A stretch of 47,344 bases of DNA. Origin: an uncultured Lachnospiraceae bacterium (lineage in GTDB: Bacteria; Bacillota; Clostridia; Lachnospirales; Lachnospiraceae). Under the pieces are notes generated by a model, which saw only the letters and a program-made list of their open reading frames with translations, searched no databases and had not been told where the DNA came from. Of this stretch, positions 8,440-15,948 are shown one piece after another. The stretch's first letter is position 1; every line of letters starts with the position of its first letter. The stretch lies in the NCBI GenBank assembly GCA_910579085.1, contig CAJTRU010000009.1, positions 27,767-75,110 on the forward strand, in the 5' to 3' direction. The translations under genes were made by a program, and so were the position numbers.

Positions 8440-10755
8440 CTACTGCCTTGTTACTTCTATTGTATATTTTCTTGCCTCACCGCTTTCAGAAGTAACTTTA
8501 ACTGTAAACGTTGTAGTACCATCTGCCAGTGTTTTAGTCCCTGTACCTGTAAGTGTCGCATGTGAGCTGACTTTTGTTGCACATATTTTTATGCTTTCAA
8601 CACTTTTATCCACAACAAGCTTATATTTTTTGCTGCCATCGTCACCCAGTACAAAATTTGAAGTAAATGGATGGTTTTTAACATACAATGTCTTTAAATA
8701 ATTGTTAGGGTTTTTACCTCCTGATGGTACTTCACATGGTTTTTCTGGCATTTCCTCATATACAGGTATTGAAAATGTGATTGGCATATCCTTTTCAATC
8801 ACACCATATGCTGAAACAGTCTTAGTTGCTTCACTGTTTGGGGCTTCAACATTTGACATGTACTGGTGCTCATACCGGTTCTTTGACGTAACATTGAATT
8901 TCTGGAGATAAAGTGTATTCTGCCCAACATTAATATAATTCTTGCCAATATATTCAGCACCACCTGTTATTGACTTGTAGCGGTCTTTCCATGGACGGTT
9001 ATAAGTAGTGCCTGAACTTGCCCATTTTAAGCCATTGGCTATTGCCCCTCCTGCCTCTGTACTGTTATATGCGCCAATATTGTAAAAATTATAAATCCCC
9101 TCATATCCTGCAACATTACCCGAAACAGAACTGCTCATAAGCGTATTACTTAACACAACCTCCTGTTTAACACGTGAAGCAAGATGGTAAGGGCTGACTT
9201 TTGATGATTCTGCTGCTTTAATAAAGGCTTTTGAATACTTGATATCAACAGAATTGCCTAAAGAATTTGGATATGAAAACTTTGCATTATACATAGGGGT
9301 GTTATTTAATATTTTTTCCACACCATCCTGTGTCTGTGTACTGCTCTGGTATTCAAGGTTTTCAAACTGGAAAATCCCTCTTTCATCTAAAAAATTCCTT
9401 GGGTCCATATAGTATTTAACAGCTTTTACAGATGCTGTTACCCATGTACTGCCGTCAAATGGTATATATTTGTCTTTTGTCCAGTCATATGCCCCATCTG
9501 CTGTTGACTTCCAGGCATATGATTTATTATTGCTTAACAAATTAACACCAACAGCAGACTCATTTTTTATTACAGTACCCCATTTAAGACCTGTTTTAAA
9601 TGCCTTAAAATCCCAGTATGGGTACTTTGCATGTAATTCCATAAGAGGGGTTATATAATCATCTGGAAACCCTTCTTCTTTCAGTTTTTTCTTAAATTCT
9701 GCATCATCCAGCGGTTCTGGTTTCTGCGTTGGCGTAGCAGTTTCCGCTGGTGTGCTTGTATCTGCTGGTGTTCCTGTAGCAGCAGGTTCTTTTGTAGCTG
9801 CTGGTGCACTTGTACCTGATGGCTCTTTTGTACTGTCTGGTTCTTTCGTGTTATCTGGTTCTTTTGTGCTGTCTGGTTTCTTTGTGCCTGATGGCTCTTT
9901 TGTATTATCTGGTGCTTCTGTTTCCTTTGCTGTGCTTCCTTTTGCCTGCACTATCTGGAACCTGACGGCATCTGCTGGAAGATAGCCATGTACAACAGCC
10001 TTGCCTGCACTTACCTTTATATAAAAATACCTTGTTCCTGCAACAGTTTTTTCATTTAATATTGTAAACTGTTTATTTACACCTATATTTACCTTCCTGC
10101 CTGCATTTTCTACTATTGCATTTTTACCTGCTTCTTTATAAAGCGGGAATTTAACACTTCCTTCCCATATGCCTGGTATGCCATTCCCATATGAAATCTT
10201 AAGGCTTTCTGGTTTTACATACCCTTTATATGTCTTTCCAGAATACTGGCATGATATGTAATACCACTTCTGGTTTCCTGACGTAACATCATCAAGTACC
10301 AGCACATTGCTGTCCTTATTAATGGAAATATCTTTAAGGCCCGATTTTACATTAGCACTCTTATTTGAAGTTTTTGTTTTAAGATTTAAACTCTTAACAG
10401 TTACTGAAGCCTTAACAGATGTACATGCACTTCCGCCCTGTACTTTAATATATGAACCAAGCACATACCCTTTAAGGCTCTTTCCATTAAGCTTAAAACT
10501 TGCCTGGTACCAGTCACCAGCCTTTGCAATAATTGATATTTTCTGCCCGTTAGACAATGTAACATTTGTACCACCTGACTTTAAAAGTGCATATGATGTT
10601 CCTGGGCCCTTCCTTACATTCAGGTATCCGCTTACATTAACAACACCTACTGCTTCTGCATGTACAATTCTTGTAGTGTTAAACTTGCCTGCAAAAACAA
10701 GCATTAATGCAGAAATAATACATATACATACTATTTTTTTGTATCTTTTTGGCAT
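8440..10755 (-). CDS. Secreted SH3-domain glucosaminidase (GH73-like) with C-terminal cadherin-like domain
   Basis: From the ATG at 10755 (preceded by GAGGAG at 8 bases; the earlier in-frame ATG at 10770 has no ribosome site) the product has 771 residues. It has a signal peptide (about 1-33), two or three bacterial SH3 domains (about 36-270), a Thr/Lys/Pro linker built from TKEPDN/TKEPSG units (about 275-350), a beta-N-acetylglucosaminidase domain of the LytD/GH73 type (about 360-680, with YNFYNIGAYNS), and a C-terminal cadherin-like beta-sandwich. Expected role: cutting peptidoglycan glycan chains during growth or separation. Its linker chemistry and beta-sandwich match those of the next gene, so the two are probably surface partners. 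The gene begins 11 bases after the hslO stop. Confidence 0.85.
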   Translation of the reverse strand: MPKRYKKIVCICIISALMLVFAGKFNTTRIVHAEAVGVVNVSGYLNVRKGPGTSYALLKSGGTNVTLSNGQKISIIAKAGDWYQASFKLNGKSLKGYVLGSYIKVQGGSACTSVKASVTVKSLNLKTKTSNKSANVKSGLKDISINKDSNVLVLDDVTSGNQKWYYISCQYSGKTYKGYVKPESLKISYGNGIPGIWEGSVKFPLYKEAGKNAIVENAGRKVNIGVNKQFTILNEKTVAGTRYFYIKVSAGKAVVHGYLPADAVRFQIVQAKGSTAKETEAPDNTKEPSGTKKPDSTKEPDNTKEPDSTKEPSGTSAPAATKEPAATGTPADTSTPAETATPTQKPEPLDDAEFKKKLKEEGFPDDYITPLMELHAKYPYWDFKAFKTGLKWGTVIKNESAVGVNLLSNNKSYAWKSTADGAYDWTKDKYIPFDGSTWVTASVKAVKYYMDPRNFLDERGIFQFENLEYQSSTQTQDGVEKILNNTPMYNAKFSYPNSLGNSVDIKYSKAFIKAAESSKVSPYHLASRVKQEVVLSNTLMSSSVSGNVAGYEGIYNFYNIGAYNSTEAGGAIANGLKWASSGTTYNRPWKDRYKSITGGAEYIGKNYINVGQNTLYLQKFNVTSKNRYEHQYMSNVEAPNSEATKTVSAYGVIEKDMPITFSIPVYEEMPEKPCEVPSGGKNPNNYLKTLYVKNHPFTSNFVLGDDGSKKYKLVVDKSVESIKICATKVSSHATLTGTGTKTLADGTTTFTVKVTSESGEARKYTIEVTRQ

Positions 10756-10766
10756 CTGACCACTCC

Positions 10767-11639
10767 TCATCTAATTAATCCATTTATTTCCTCCGTACCA
10801 AAAACATAATGTGAGCCACAGAACTGGCAGTTTACTTCAACTGGACTTCCATCCCTTGCAATTTCCTGTAAATCTTTCTGCCCAAGGCTTGCAATTGCCC
10901 TGTAAAACCTGTCCTTTGAACAGTTACAGCAGTATTTTACTGGTATTTTCTCCAGGATTTCTACACTGTCTTCTTTTATAATATACCTAAGGATATCTTC
11001 AGGTTTCATGCCGCTTTCCAGCATATCTGTCACAGACCGGATACTATTTACAGACTCCTCAAGCCTGTCTATAACACTATCCTCTGCATCTGGCATAACC
11101 TGTATTATAAATCCCCCTGCCTGCCTGACAGTATTATCCATATCCATTAACACACCAAGACCCACTGTTGAAGGTACTTGTTCAGATGTAGCATAATAAT
11201 ATGTCAAATCCTCGGCAATTTCCCCGGAAACAAGGTGCACTTGTCCGTTATAAGGCTCTTTTAACCCTGTGTCCCTTATTACATTTAAAAATCCTGGCCC
11301 AAGTGCGCCTGACACATCAAGTTTCCCCTGCTGGTTTGGCGGAAGTACAATATCTGGATGGTTTACATAACCCTTTACACAGCCATCAGAACCTGATGTT
11401 ACCACCATCCCTCCTATAGGGCCTCCACATTCTATCTGTAATGTAAGTACATCATTTTCACTTTTCATCATGCTTCCCATCATACTGCCTGCTGATAAAA
11501 GCCTTCCTAATGCTGCTGTTGCGACAGGGCTTGTATTGTGTATGCGCCTCGCCTCTTCTGTAATATTCCTGCTTGTAATTGCAAATGCACGTAACTGGTG
11601 GTTTGCTGCCGTTGCCCTGGCAATATAATCACTTTCCAT
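10767..11639 (-). CDS. hslO: Redox-regulated chaperone Hsp33
   Basis: Hsp33 is a cytosolic holdase turned on by oxidation. The sequence shows the N-terminal body (residues 1-230, with RIHNTSPVATAALGR), then the zinc redox switch CNC...CQFC near the C-terminus. The start at 11639 is chosen because the family begins about there and GGAGG lies 11 bases upstream; a longer frame from 11735 would add 32 residues and overlap the preceding gene. Length from this start is about 290 residues, normal for the family. It lies between the methyltransferase gene and the SH3/glucosaminidase gene with small gaps, so an operon is likely. Confidence 0.93.
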   Translation of the reverse strand: MESDYIARATAANHQLRAFAITSRNITEEARRIHNTSPVATAALGRLLSAGSMMGSMMKSENDVLTLQIECGGPIGGMVVTSGSDGCVKGYVNHPDIVLPPNQQGKLDVSGALGPGFLNVIRDTGLKEPYNGQVHLVSGEIAEDLTYYYATSEQVPSTVGLGVLMDMDNTVRQAGGFIIQVMPDAEDSVIDRLEESVNSIRSVTDMLESGMKPEDILRYIIKEDSVEILEKIPVKYCCNCSKDRFYRAIASLGQKDLQEIARDGSPVEVNCQFCGSHYVFGTEEINGLIR

Positions 11640-11716
11640 AACCCGGATATCCTCCAAATATTTTTTAAACTTTCTTAATATACTAACAGGTATGCCGCCA
11701 CAGGCAGCATAAACCT

Positions 11717-12490
11717 TTAGAAACTCTTTCCACACTTTTTTAATATAAAATAAACTCTCTCATTATCTTCCTTTGGCTCTTCTTTTGTAAAGGCATTATA
11801 AACCGCAACTGTTTCTAATCCAGCTCTTTCTGCCAGTTCTTTTGTTTCCTCAATGGAATATGCTTTCTGTGTATGAAGTTCTTCATATCTTTCAAATAAT
11901 CCATTTTCTTCATCACAAAGGCTGTAAATTGTAACCAGGTACTCATTTATTCCTGTTTCCGTATTAAATTCATTTTCCCAAATAAGGCTTGCATCTTCCC
12001 TGTTTTCTGCAATTATCCTGCTGCCCAGGACATTTTCATAAAAATATCTTGTTTTAAGGTCAAATATAAATATGCCGCCATAGTCAAGAAATGTATTTAC
12101 CTTACAAAACACCCTGTATAAGCTGTCTGCGCAATCCATATAATTCATGCCATCACATACACATACCATTGCTGCCGCTGAACCATATAAATCAAGTTCC
12201 CTTATATCCTGCTGCAATAAAAGCACATTTCCAGGGCATTTGCCCCGTGCAATGCCAAGCATGTCATATGATATATCAACACCTATCATATCATAACCAT
12301 CTGTAGCAAGCATTGATGTTATTGTGCCTGTGCCACATGCAAGTTCAGCTACAATTCCACTAGTTATGCCATATTCTTTAAGAAGCATATGTATATAACC
12401 ATGCCATTCATTATATGGGATATTATCCATAAATTTATCATATACATAAGCAAACCCCATATATATGCCATCATTGTTATTATCTTCCAT
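11717..12490 (-). CDS. Class I SAM-dependent methyltransferase
   Basis: A Rossmann-fold methyltransferase of the YqeM/UbiE-like type with the motif I sequence ELACGTGTI and a downstream GVDISYDML. It starts with the family-typical AYVYDKFMDNIPYNEWHGY, seen about ten residues into the product. The start is uncertain: ATG at 12490 gives 257 residues, while a TTG at 12514 would add eight, and neither has an ideal ribosome site. The substrate is unknown. It is the first gene of the run with hslO, the SH3/glucosaminidase and the cohesin protein. Palindromic element B begins 112 bases upstream. Confidence 0.85.
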   Translation of the reverse strand: MEDNNNDGIYMGFAYVYDKFMDNIPYNEWHGYIHMLLKEYGITSGIVAELACGTGTITSMLATDGYDMIGVDISYDMLGIARGKCPGNVLLLQQDIRELDLYGSAAAMVCVCDGMNYMDCADSLYRVFCKVNTFLDYGGIFIFDLKTRYFYENVLGSRIIAENREDASLIWENEFNTETGINEYLVTIYSLCDEENGLFERYEELHTQKAYSIEETKELAERAGLETVAVYNAFTKEEPKEDNERVYFILKKCGKSF

Positions 12491-12602
12491 TATCCCTGGC
12501 CTCATTCCTGGCAACCCCCAGGCCTGCGTCTGTTAAAATTATAGATACAAAGACAAGTATAACAAAAGGTTACAAAGCTGTCTACTATATTTTGTTGCTC
12601 AC

Positions 12603-13031
12603 CCACGTCCGTTTCATAAATTTCCAGTTATCTTTTGTTAGTGAACGGACGGTTTCTGTGCCAGAGCCAGAATATCCAGTAAAAGGGGTACGCTTCCGCT
12701 ACGTTAAGCCACGCAGCGGCACATAAAACCAGATATTTAATGTTCCAACAATAAACTGACGTTTCTTTTGGAACATTAAATATCTGGTTTAAATGCCGGC
12801 GGGCTTAAAGTACCCCTTTTACTGGATATTGCTGGCATCTGGCACGTAAAACCTGCCACTACAAACCAGCAAAATACAGGATATAACTTCAAAATTATAT
12901 GTGGAGGGAGTATTATGCCAGGCACTCCCTGTCCGTTCGGACTATCTTTTACACAGCATAATTTCCAGGTATAATAATTAATTATCACATACCCACTTTG
13001 TTGTATGTGGGAATTTATGAAACTGACGTGG
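12603..13031 (-). repeat. Palindromic intergenic element, copy B (complete)
   Basis: A 429-base non-coding element bounded by 25-base imperfect inverted ends (12603-12627 and 13007-13031, 22 of 25 positions matching; terminal CCACGTC). Inside, a perfect 20-bp outer stem pairs 12671-12690 with 12811-12830 and is extended outward by CCAGAGCCAG / GCTGGCATCTGG. It encloses arm 1 (12691-12722, GCTTCCGCTACGTTAAGCC...), a perfect 22-bp hairpin arm 2 (12726-12747 with 12769-12790) and arm 3 (12791-12810, GCCGGCGGGCTTAAAG). A further hairpin with AGGGAGT / ACTCCCT lies at about 12904-12931. Arms 1 and 3 and the flanking TTTCCAGTTATCTTTTGTT are shared with other copies; the long stems are not. Orientation is opposite to copies A and C. 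No protein-coding frame in it is convincing. Confidence 0.85.
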
Positions 13032-13049
13032 CTTTTGCTAATAATTTTC

Positions 13050-13078
13050 TTGCCTTTTTACATAAGATATGTTATATT
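13050..13078 (+). promoter_or_regulatory. Promoter of the putative antitoxin RNA
   Basis: TTGCCT at 13050-13055 and TATATT at 13073-13078 are separated by exactly 17 bases, with a TG just before the -10 box (extended -10). It points toward the 3' end of the toxin gene on the other strand. The toxin promoter at 13369-13397 has the same TTGCC-N-(17)-TATATT layout. Confidence 0.6.
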
Positions 13079-13084
13079 AAAATT

Positions 13085-13186
13085 TAAAGAGGGAAACCAC
13101 AGAAGCGGCTACCCTCCTAATAGTAAGTTATTTAATGCTTTACAGCACCAGCCGTCACTATTTGTGGTAGTGGCGGCTATTTCTTT
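13085..13186 (+). ncRNA. Putative antisense antitoxin RNA of the type I toxin-antitoxin locus
   Basis: The promoter at 13050-13078 should start an RNA near 13085. It would end at a GC-rich hairpin, AGCCGTCACTA (13150-13160) pairing with TAGTGGCGGCT (13168-13178), followed by ATTTCTTT. This roughly 100-base RNA is convergent with the toxin gene and overlaps its stop codon and 3' untranslated region, as RatA does to txpA in Bacillus. The region has no good reading frame of its own; a 62-codon frame starting at 13005 crosses element B and the promoter and is not credible. The exact ends are inferred. Confidence 0.55.
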
Positions 13187-13269
13187 CCCTTAAAGATTGT
13201 ATAACACAATCCTATAAGGGCAACAATAAATATTCCAGTCTGGATTAAATCCTGATATGTAATATACAT
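13177..13269 (-). CDS. Holin-like type I toxin, 30 residues
   Basis: A 30-residue peptide beginning MYITYQDLIQTGIF, with one hydrophobic helix (about residues 9-26) and a basic KGKK tail. This is the pattern of the short holin-like toxins (TxpA/Hol_Tox type) common in Clostridia, which act by inserting in the membrane. The ribosome site GGAGGG is 8 bases before the ATG. CCCTCC, its exact complement, occurs twice in the predicted 5' leader (at 13298-13303 and 13329-13334 in plus-strand coordinates), so the site could be masked by folding, as in other type I toxins. A convergent antisense RNA covers the 3' end. Type I toxins are too short for default gene callers. Confidence 0.75.
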   Translation of the reverse strand: MYITYQDLIQTGIFIVALIGLCYTIFKGKK

Positions 13270-13368
13270 CGTTATCACCCTCCTTTCCTCATGGACTGGA
13301 GGGCTTTTTCATCCCTCATTAAAAATTTGGAGGGCTGCCGCCTTAGCTCTATGGTTTCCCATATTGGT

Positions 13369-13397
13369 AATATAACACATTTTATAACGTATGGCAA
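13369..13397 (-). promoter_or_regulatory. Promoter of the holin-like toxin gene
   Basis: On the minus strand, TTGCCA (13397-13392) and TATATT (13374-13369) are 17 bases apart with a TG close to the -10 box. Transcription would start near 13362, giving a leader of about 90 bases before the toxin ATG. It lies just after the stop of the GNAT gene. Confidence 0.55.
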
Positions 13398-13439
13398 CTA
13401 CCATCGGATTTACATATTTATATCAATACACCGGATTTC

Positions 13440-13880
13440 TTACTGCACTGTAAATGAAGTCCATTCTATATTGTTATATTGCATAACATCTTCTGCTTTC
13501 TTCATACCCAGTTTCTCATAAAATGGAATAGCATTTTCATTAGCTACAAGATATATGGCGATATCTTTTTTACCTCCTGCAATATTATGTGCAGTCTCCA
13601 CAAGCTGCCTGCCAATCCCCTGGCCTTCATAATCCCTGTCAACTCCCAAATCTGTAATAAAAAGCCAATATGCGTAATCTGTTAAGCCAAATAAAACACC
13701 AACAGCCAGACCATCATTATTTCTTGCAACAAGGCTTATTTGAACATTATTTACAAGCTTAGATATTCTTTCTGAAAAGCGCTCTTTAGGATATTGTAAA
13801 CCCAAATCTGTCCTTTTCAAAAAATTTATATATTCGTCCGCAGATAACTGCTCTTCTATTATTTCTATTTTTTCTCCCAT
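13440..13880 (-). CDS. GNAT family N-acetyltransferase
   Basis: A 146-residue acetyl-CoA-dependent transferase. The acetyl-CoA loop is RDYEGQGIGRQLVETAH (R/Q-x-x-G-x-G/A motif) in the middle, followed by a typical C-terminal NENAIPFYEKLGMKKAE. The start at 13880 is preferred because AAGGG lies 6 bases before it, while the ATG at 13913 has no ribosome site. The substrate is unknown. It is enclosed, together with the toxin-antitoxin locus, between inverted palindromic elements B and C, so it may be part of an accessory cassette. Confidence 0.85.
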   Translation of the reverse strand: MGEKIEIIEEQLSADEYINFLKRTDLGLQYPKERFSERISKLVNNVQISLVARNNDGLAVGVLFGLTDYAYWLFITDLGVDRDYEGQGIGRQLVETAHNIAGGKKDIAIYLVANENAIPFYEKLGMKKAEDVMQYNNIEWTSFTVQ

Positions 13881-14012
13881 AACATTCCCTTCTGTAAGTT
13901 CTGGCTGTGGCATGACACAAAGTACAAATTTACCATAAATTTACTTTCCCTTAAATTTTTCCTTATAATATATCATCTATTTAATAAATTTTCAAGGACG
14001 GGAAAAATCAAA

Positions 14013-14440
14013 CCATATCCGTTTAATAAATTCCTATGTACTGGAAATATATGATGGTACAAAATGTAGTAATTACAACAATATGGGTATTTATACAAAA
14101 ATGATGCCACTATACTTACGTTCGTCTAACTCACTTTCCACACACCATAATTTCCAGTTATTATCTATTCTGTTTTTTTGTAATTCTAGTGGGTACAGCA
14201 GGTTTCCAGTGTTCCAGCTAAACATATTCCATGACAGGGACACTTCAGCACCGCCAGTGTTTGTATCCCTAAATATAAAAAAGAAACGGCAGTTTCTTTT
14301 TTATATTTAGGGATACTATGCACTGCTGCGTGGGCTGACGTAGCGGAAGCGTGCCCTGGAATGGAATATGTTTAGCTGGACACAGAAACCCTGCGTCCGC
14401 CCGCCAGTCCAGCACAAACAAAAGATAACTGCAAATTTTA
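14013..14440 (+). repeat. Palindromic intergenic element, copy C (complete)
   Basis: About 428 bases, in the opposite orientation to copy B. The left end CCATATCCGTTTAATAAATT resembles the terminal repeat of B; the right end AACAAAAGATAACTGCAAAT is more worn. A perfect 19-bp outer stem pairs 14214-14232 with 14361-14379. A perfect 24-bp hairpin with a 6-base loop is arm 2 (14263-14286 with 14293-14316). Arm 1 (14320-14355, GCTGCGTGGGCTGACGTAGC then GGAAGCGTGCC) and arm 3 (14238-14262, CTTCAGCACCGCCAGTGT) match the other copies. A second inverted pair lies outside the core: AATTTCCAGTTAT near 14150 and ATAACTGCAAATT near 14428. The stem sequences have no likeness to those of B. The element ends about 70 bases before the symporter gene. 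Confidence 0.85.
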
Positions 14441-14510
14441 ATCTGCTTGCCAAATCCCCTTTTTATGTTATACTTATCTTTTGTAATATTAATTATGGAA
14501 GGAGAATTTA

Positions 14511-15866
14511 ATGGAAAGAGAAAAGTTAGGTTCACGTATGGGATTTATCCTGCTTTCCGCAGGCTGTGCCATAGGGATTGGAAATGTATGGCGTTTTCCT
14601 TATGTTGCAGGACAGTATGGAGGTGGTGTTTTTGTAATTTTCTACCTGTTTTTCCTTATTATTATGGGTGTACCTGTTATGACTATGGAATTTGCGGCAG
14701 GCCGTGCAAGCAGGAAAAGCATTATAAGAAGTTTCCATGCCCTTGAAAAGCCTGGGCAGAAATGGCACTTACATGGTTACCTTGGAATGGCAGGCAATTA
14801 TATTTTAATGATGTTTTATACAACTGTAGCTGGATGGATGCTTTATTATTTTTACCTGATGCTTACAGGACAGTTCCAGGGCAAAAATGCAGGACAGACA
14901 GGTGAAATGTTCCAGGAAATGCTTTCCAGCCCGCAGACATTGCTGGTGACAATGGCTATTATTGTAGCGGCAGGTATATTTGTCTGTTCGATTGGATTAC
15001 AAAAAGGCGTGGAACGTATTACTAAGATTATGATGACACTGCTGCTGGTAATTATTATTGTACTTGCAGTACATAGCATTACTTTAAAGGGTGGCATGGA
15101 AGGGCTGGAATTTTACCTGCTTCCTGATTTCCAGAGAATAAAGGATATAAGTATCTGGGAAATAATTACTGCTGCCATGAACCAGGCATTTTTTACATTA
15201 AGCCTTGGAATTGGCGCTATGGGTATTTTTGGAAGTTATATTGATAAAAAACGCAGCCTTTTAGGCGAATCCGTAAATATAGCTGTTCTGGATACTTTTG
15301 TTGCATTTGTTTCGGGACTGATAATTTTCCCTGCCTGTTTTGCTTTTAACATCAGCCCTGACCAGGGGCCAGGACTGATTTTTATCACACTCCCTAACAT
15401 CTTTAATAAAATGGCAGGCGGGCGCATATGGGGCACTCTGTTTTTTGTATTTATGACATTTGCTGCATTTTCAACAATACTTGCTGTATTTGAAAATATT
15501 ATCTCATGTTGTATGGATTTATTCCACTGGAACAGGAAAAAAGCCTGCCTTGTAAACCTTGTAGCAATAACTGTACTGTCATTGCCATGTGTATTTGGCT
15601 ATAATATACTGTCTTCATTCCAGCCGCTTGGCGAAGGCAGCACAGTATTAGACTTGGAAGATTTTATTGTAAGCAATATAATACTTCCTGTTGGTTCACT
15701 CTGTTATCTCCTGTTCTGTGTAACACGCTTTGGCTGGGGATTTGACAAATATATTGAAGAGGCAAACACTGGTGAAGGCTTAAAAATTCCACACTGGATA
15801 AGATTTTATGTTACATATATCCTTCCAGTACTGATTTTATTGTTAATAATAAAAGGATTAATTTAG
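14511..15866 (+). CDS. Sodium-dependent transporter of the neurotransmitter:sodium symporter (NSS/SNF) family
   Basis: A 451-residue multi-pass membrane protein with the family's first helix signature GIGNVWRFPYVAGQYGGG at residues 22-39, where Na+ and the substrate bind, and about eleven to twelve hydrophobic helices. LeuT-fold bacterial members of this size usually import amino acids or related amines with Na+; the substrate is not predictable here. GAAGGAG is 6 bases before the ATG. It is a single gene: element C is upstream and a bidirectional terminator follows at 15916-15948, convergent with the diguanylate cyclase gene. Confidence 0.92.
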   Translation: MEREKLGSRMGFILLSAGCAIGIGNVWRFPYVAGQYGGGVFVIFYLFFLIIMGVPVMTMEFAAGRASRKSIIRSFHALEKPGQKWHLHGYLGMAGNYILMMFYTTVAGWMLYYFYLMLTGQFQGKNAGQTGEMFQEMLSSPQTLLVTMAIIVAAGIFVCSIGLQKGVERITKIMMTLLLVIIIVLAVHSITLKGGMEGLEFYLLPDFQRIKDISIWEIITAAMNQAFFTLSLGIGAMGIFGSYIDKKRSLLGESVNIAVLDTFVAFVSGLIIFPACFAFNISPDQGPGLIFITLPNIFNKMAGGRIWGTLFFVFMTFAAFSTILAVFENIISCCMDLFHWNRKKACLVNLVAITVLSLPCVFGYNILSSFQPLGEGSTVLDLEDFIVSNIILPVGSLCYLLFCVTRFGWGFDKYIEEANTGEGLKIPHWIRFYVTYILPVLILLLIIKGLI

Positions 15867-15915
15867 CCTTATTAAATAAATGGCACAACAGGACACAGGT
15901 ATTTTCCTGTTTAAT

Positions 15916-15948
15916 AAAGACACCCGCAAAATTACAGCGGGTGTCTTT
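15916..15948. terminator. Bidirectional intrinsic terminator
   Basis: Perfect 12-bp stem AAAGACACCCGC / GCGGGTGTCTTT with a 9-base loop, followed by T-rich sequence on the plus strand and preceded by A-rich sequence. It serves the symporter gene and directly abuts the stop codon of the convergent diguanylate cyclase gene. Confidence 0.85.

Noticed and set aside
12776..12988. A 70-codon minus-strand frame inside element B
   Set aside because: It crosses the palindromic arms, has no ribosome site and is not conserved in other copies.
13005..13193. A 62-codon plus-strand frame with a hydrophobic start
   Set aside because: It spans the end of element B, the antitoxin promoter and the RNA terminator; the hydrophobic start is probably chance.
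12603..14440. Integron attC-like sites
   Set aside because: GTTAAC-like cores and folded arms recall attC, but there are no array-like gene cassettes or integrase, and the GTTRRRY/RYYYAAC pair is not found in the right arrangement.
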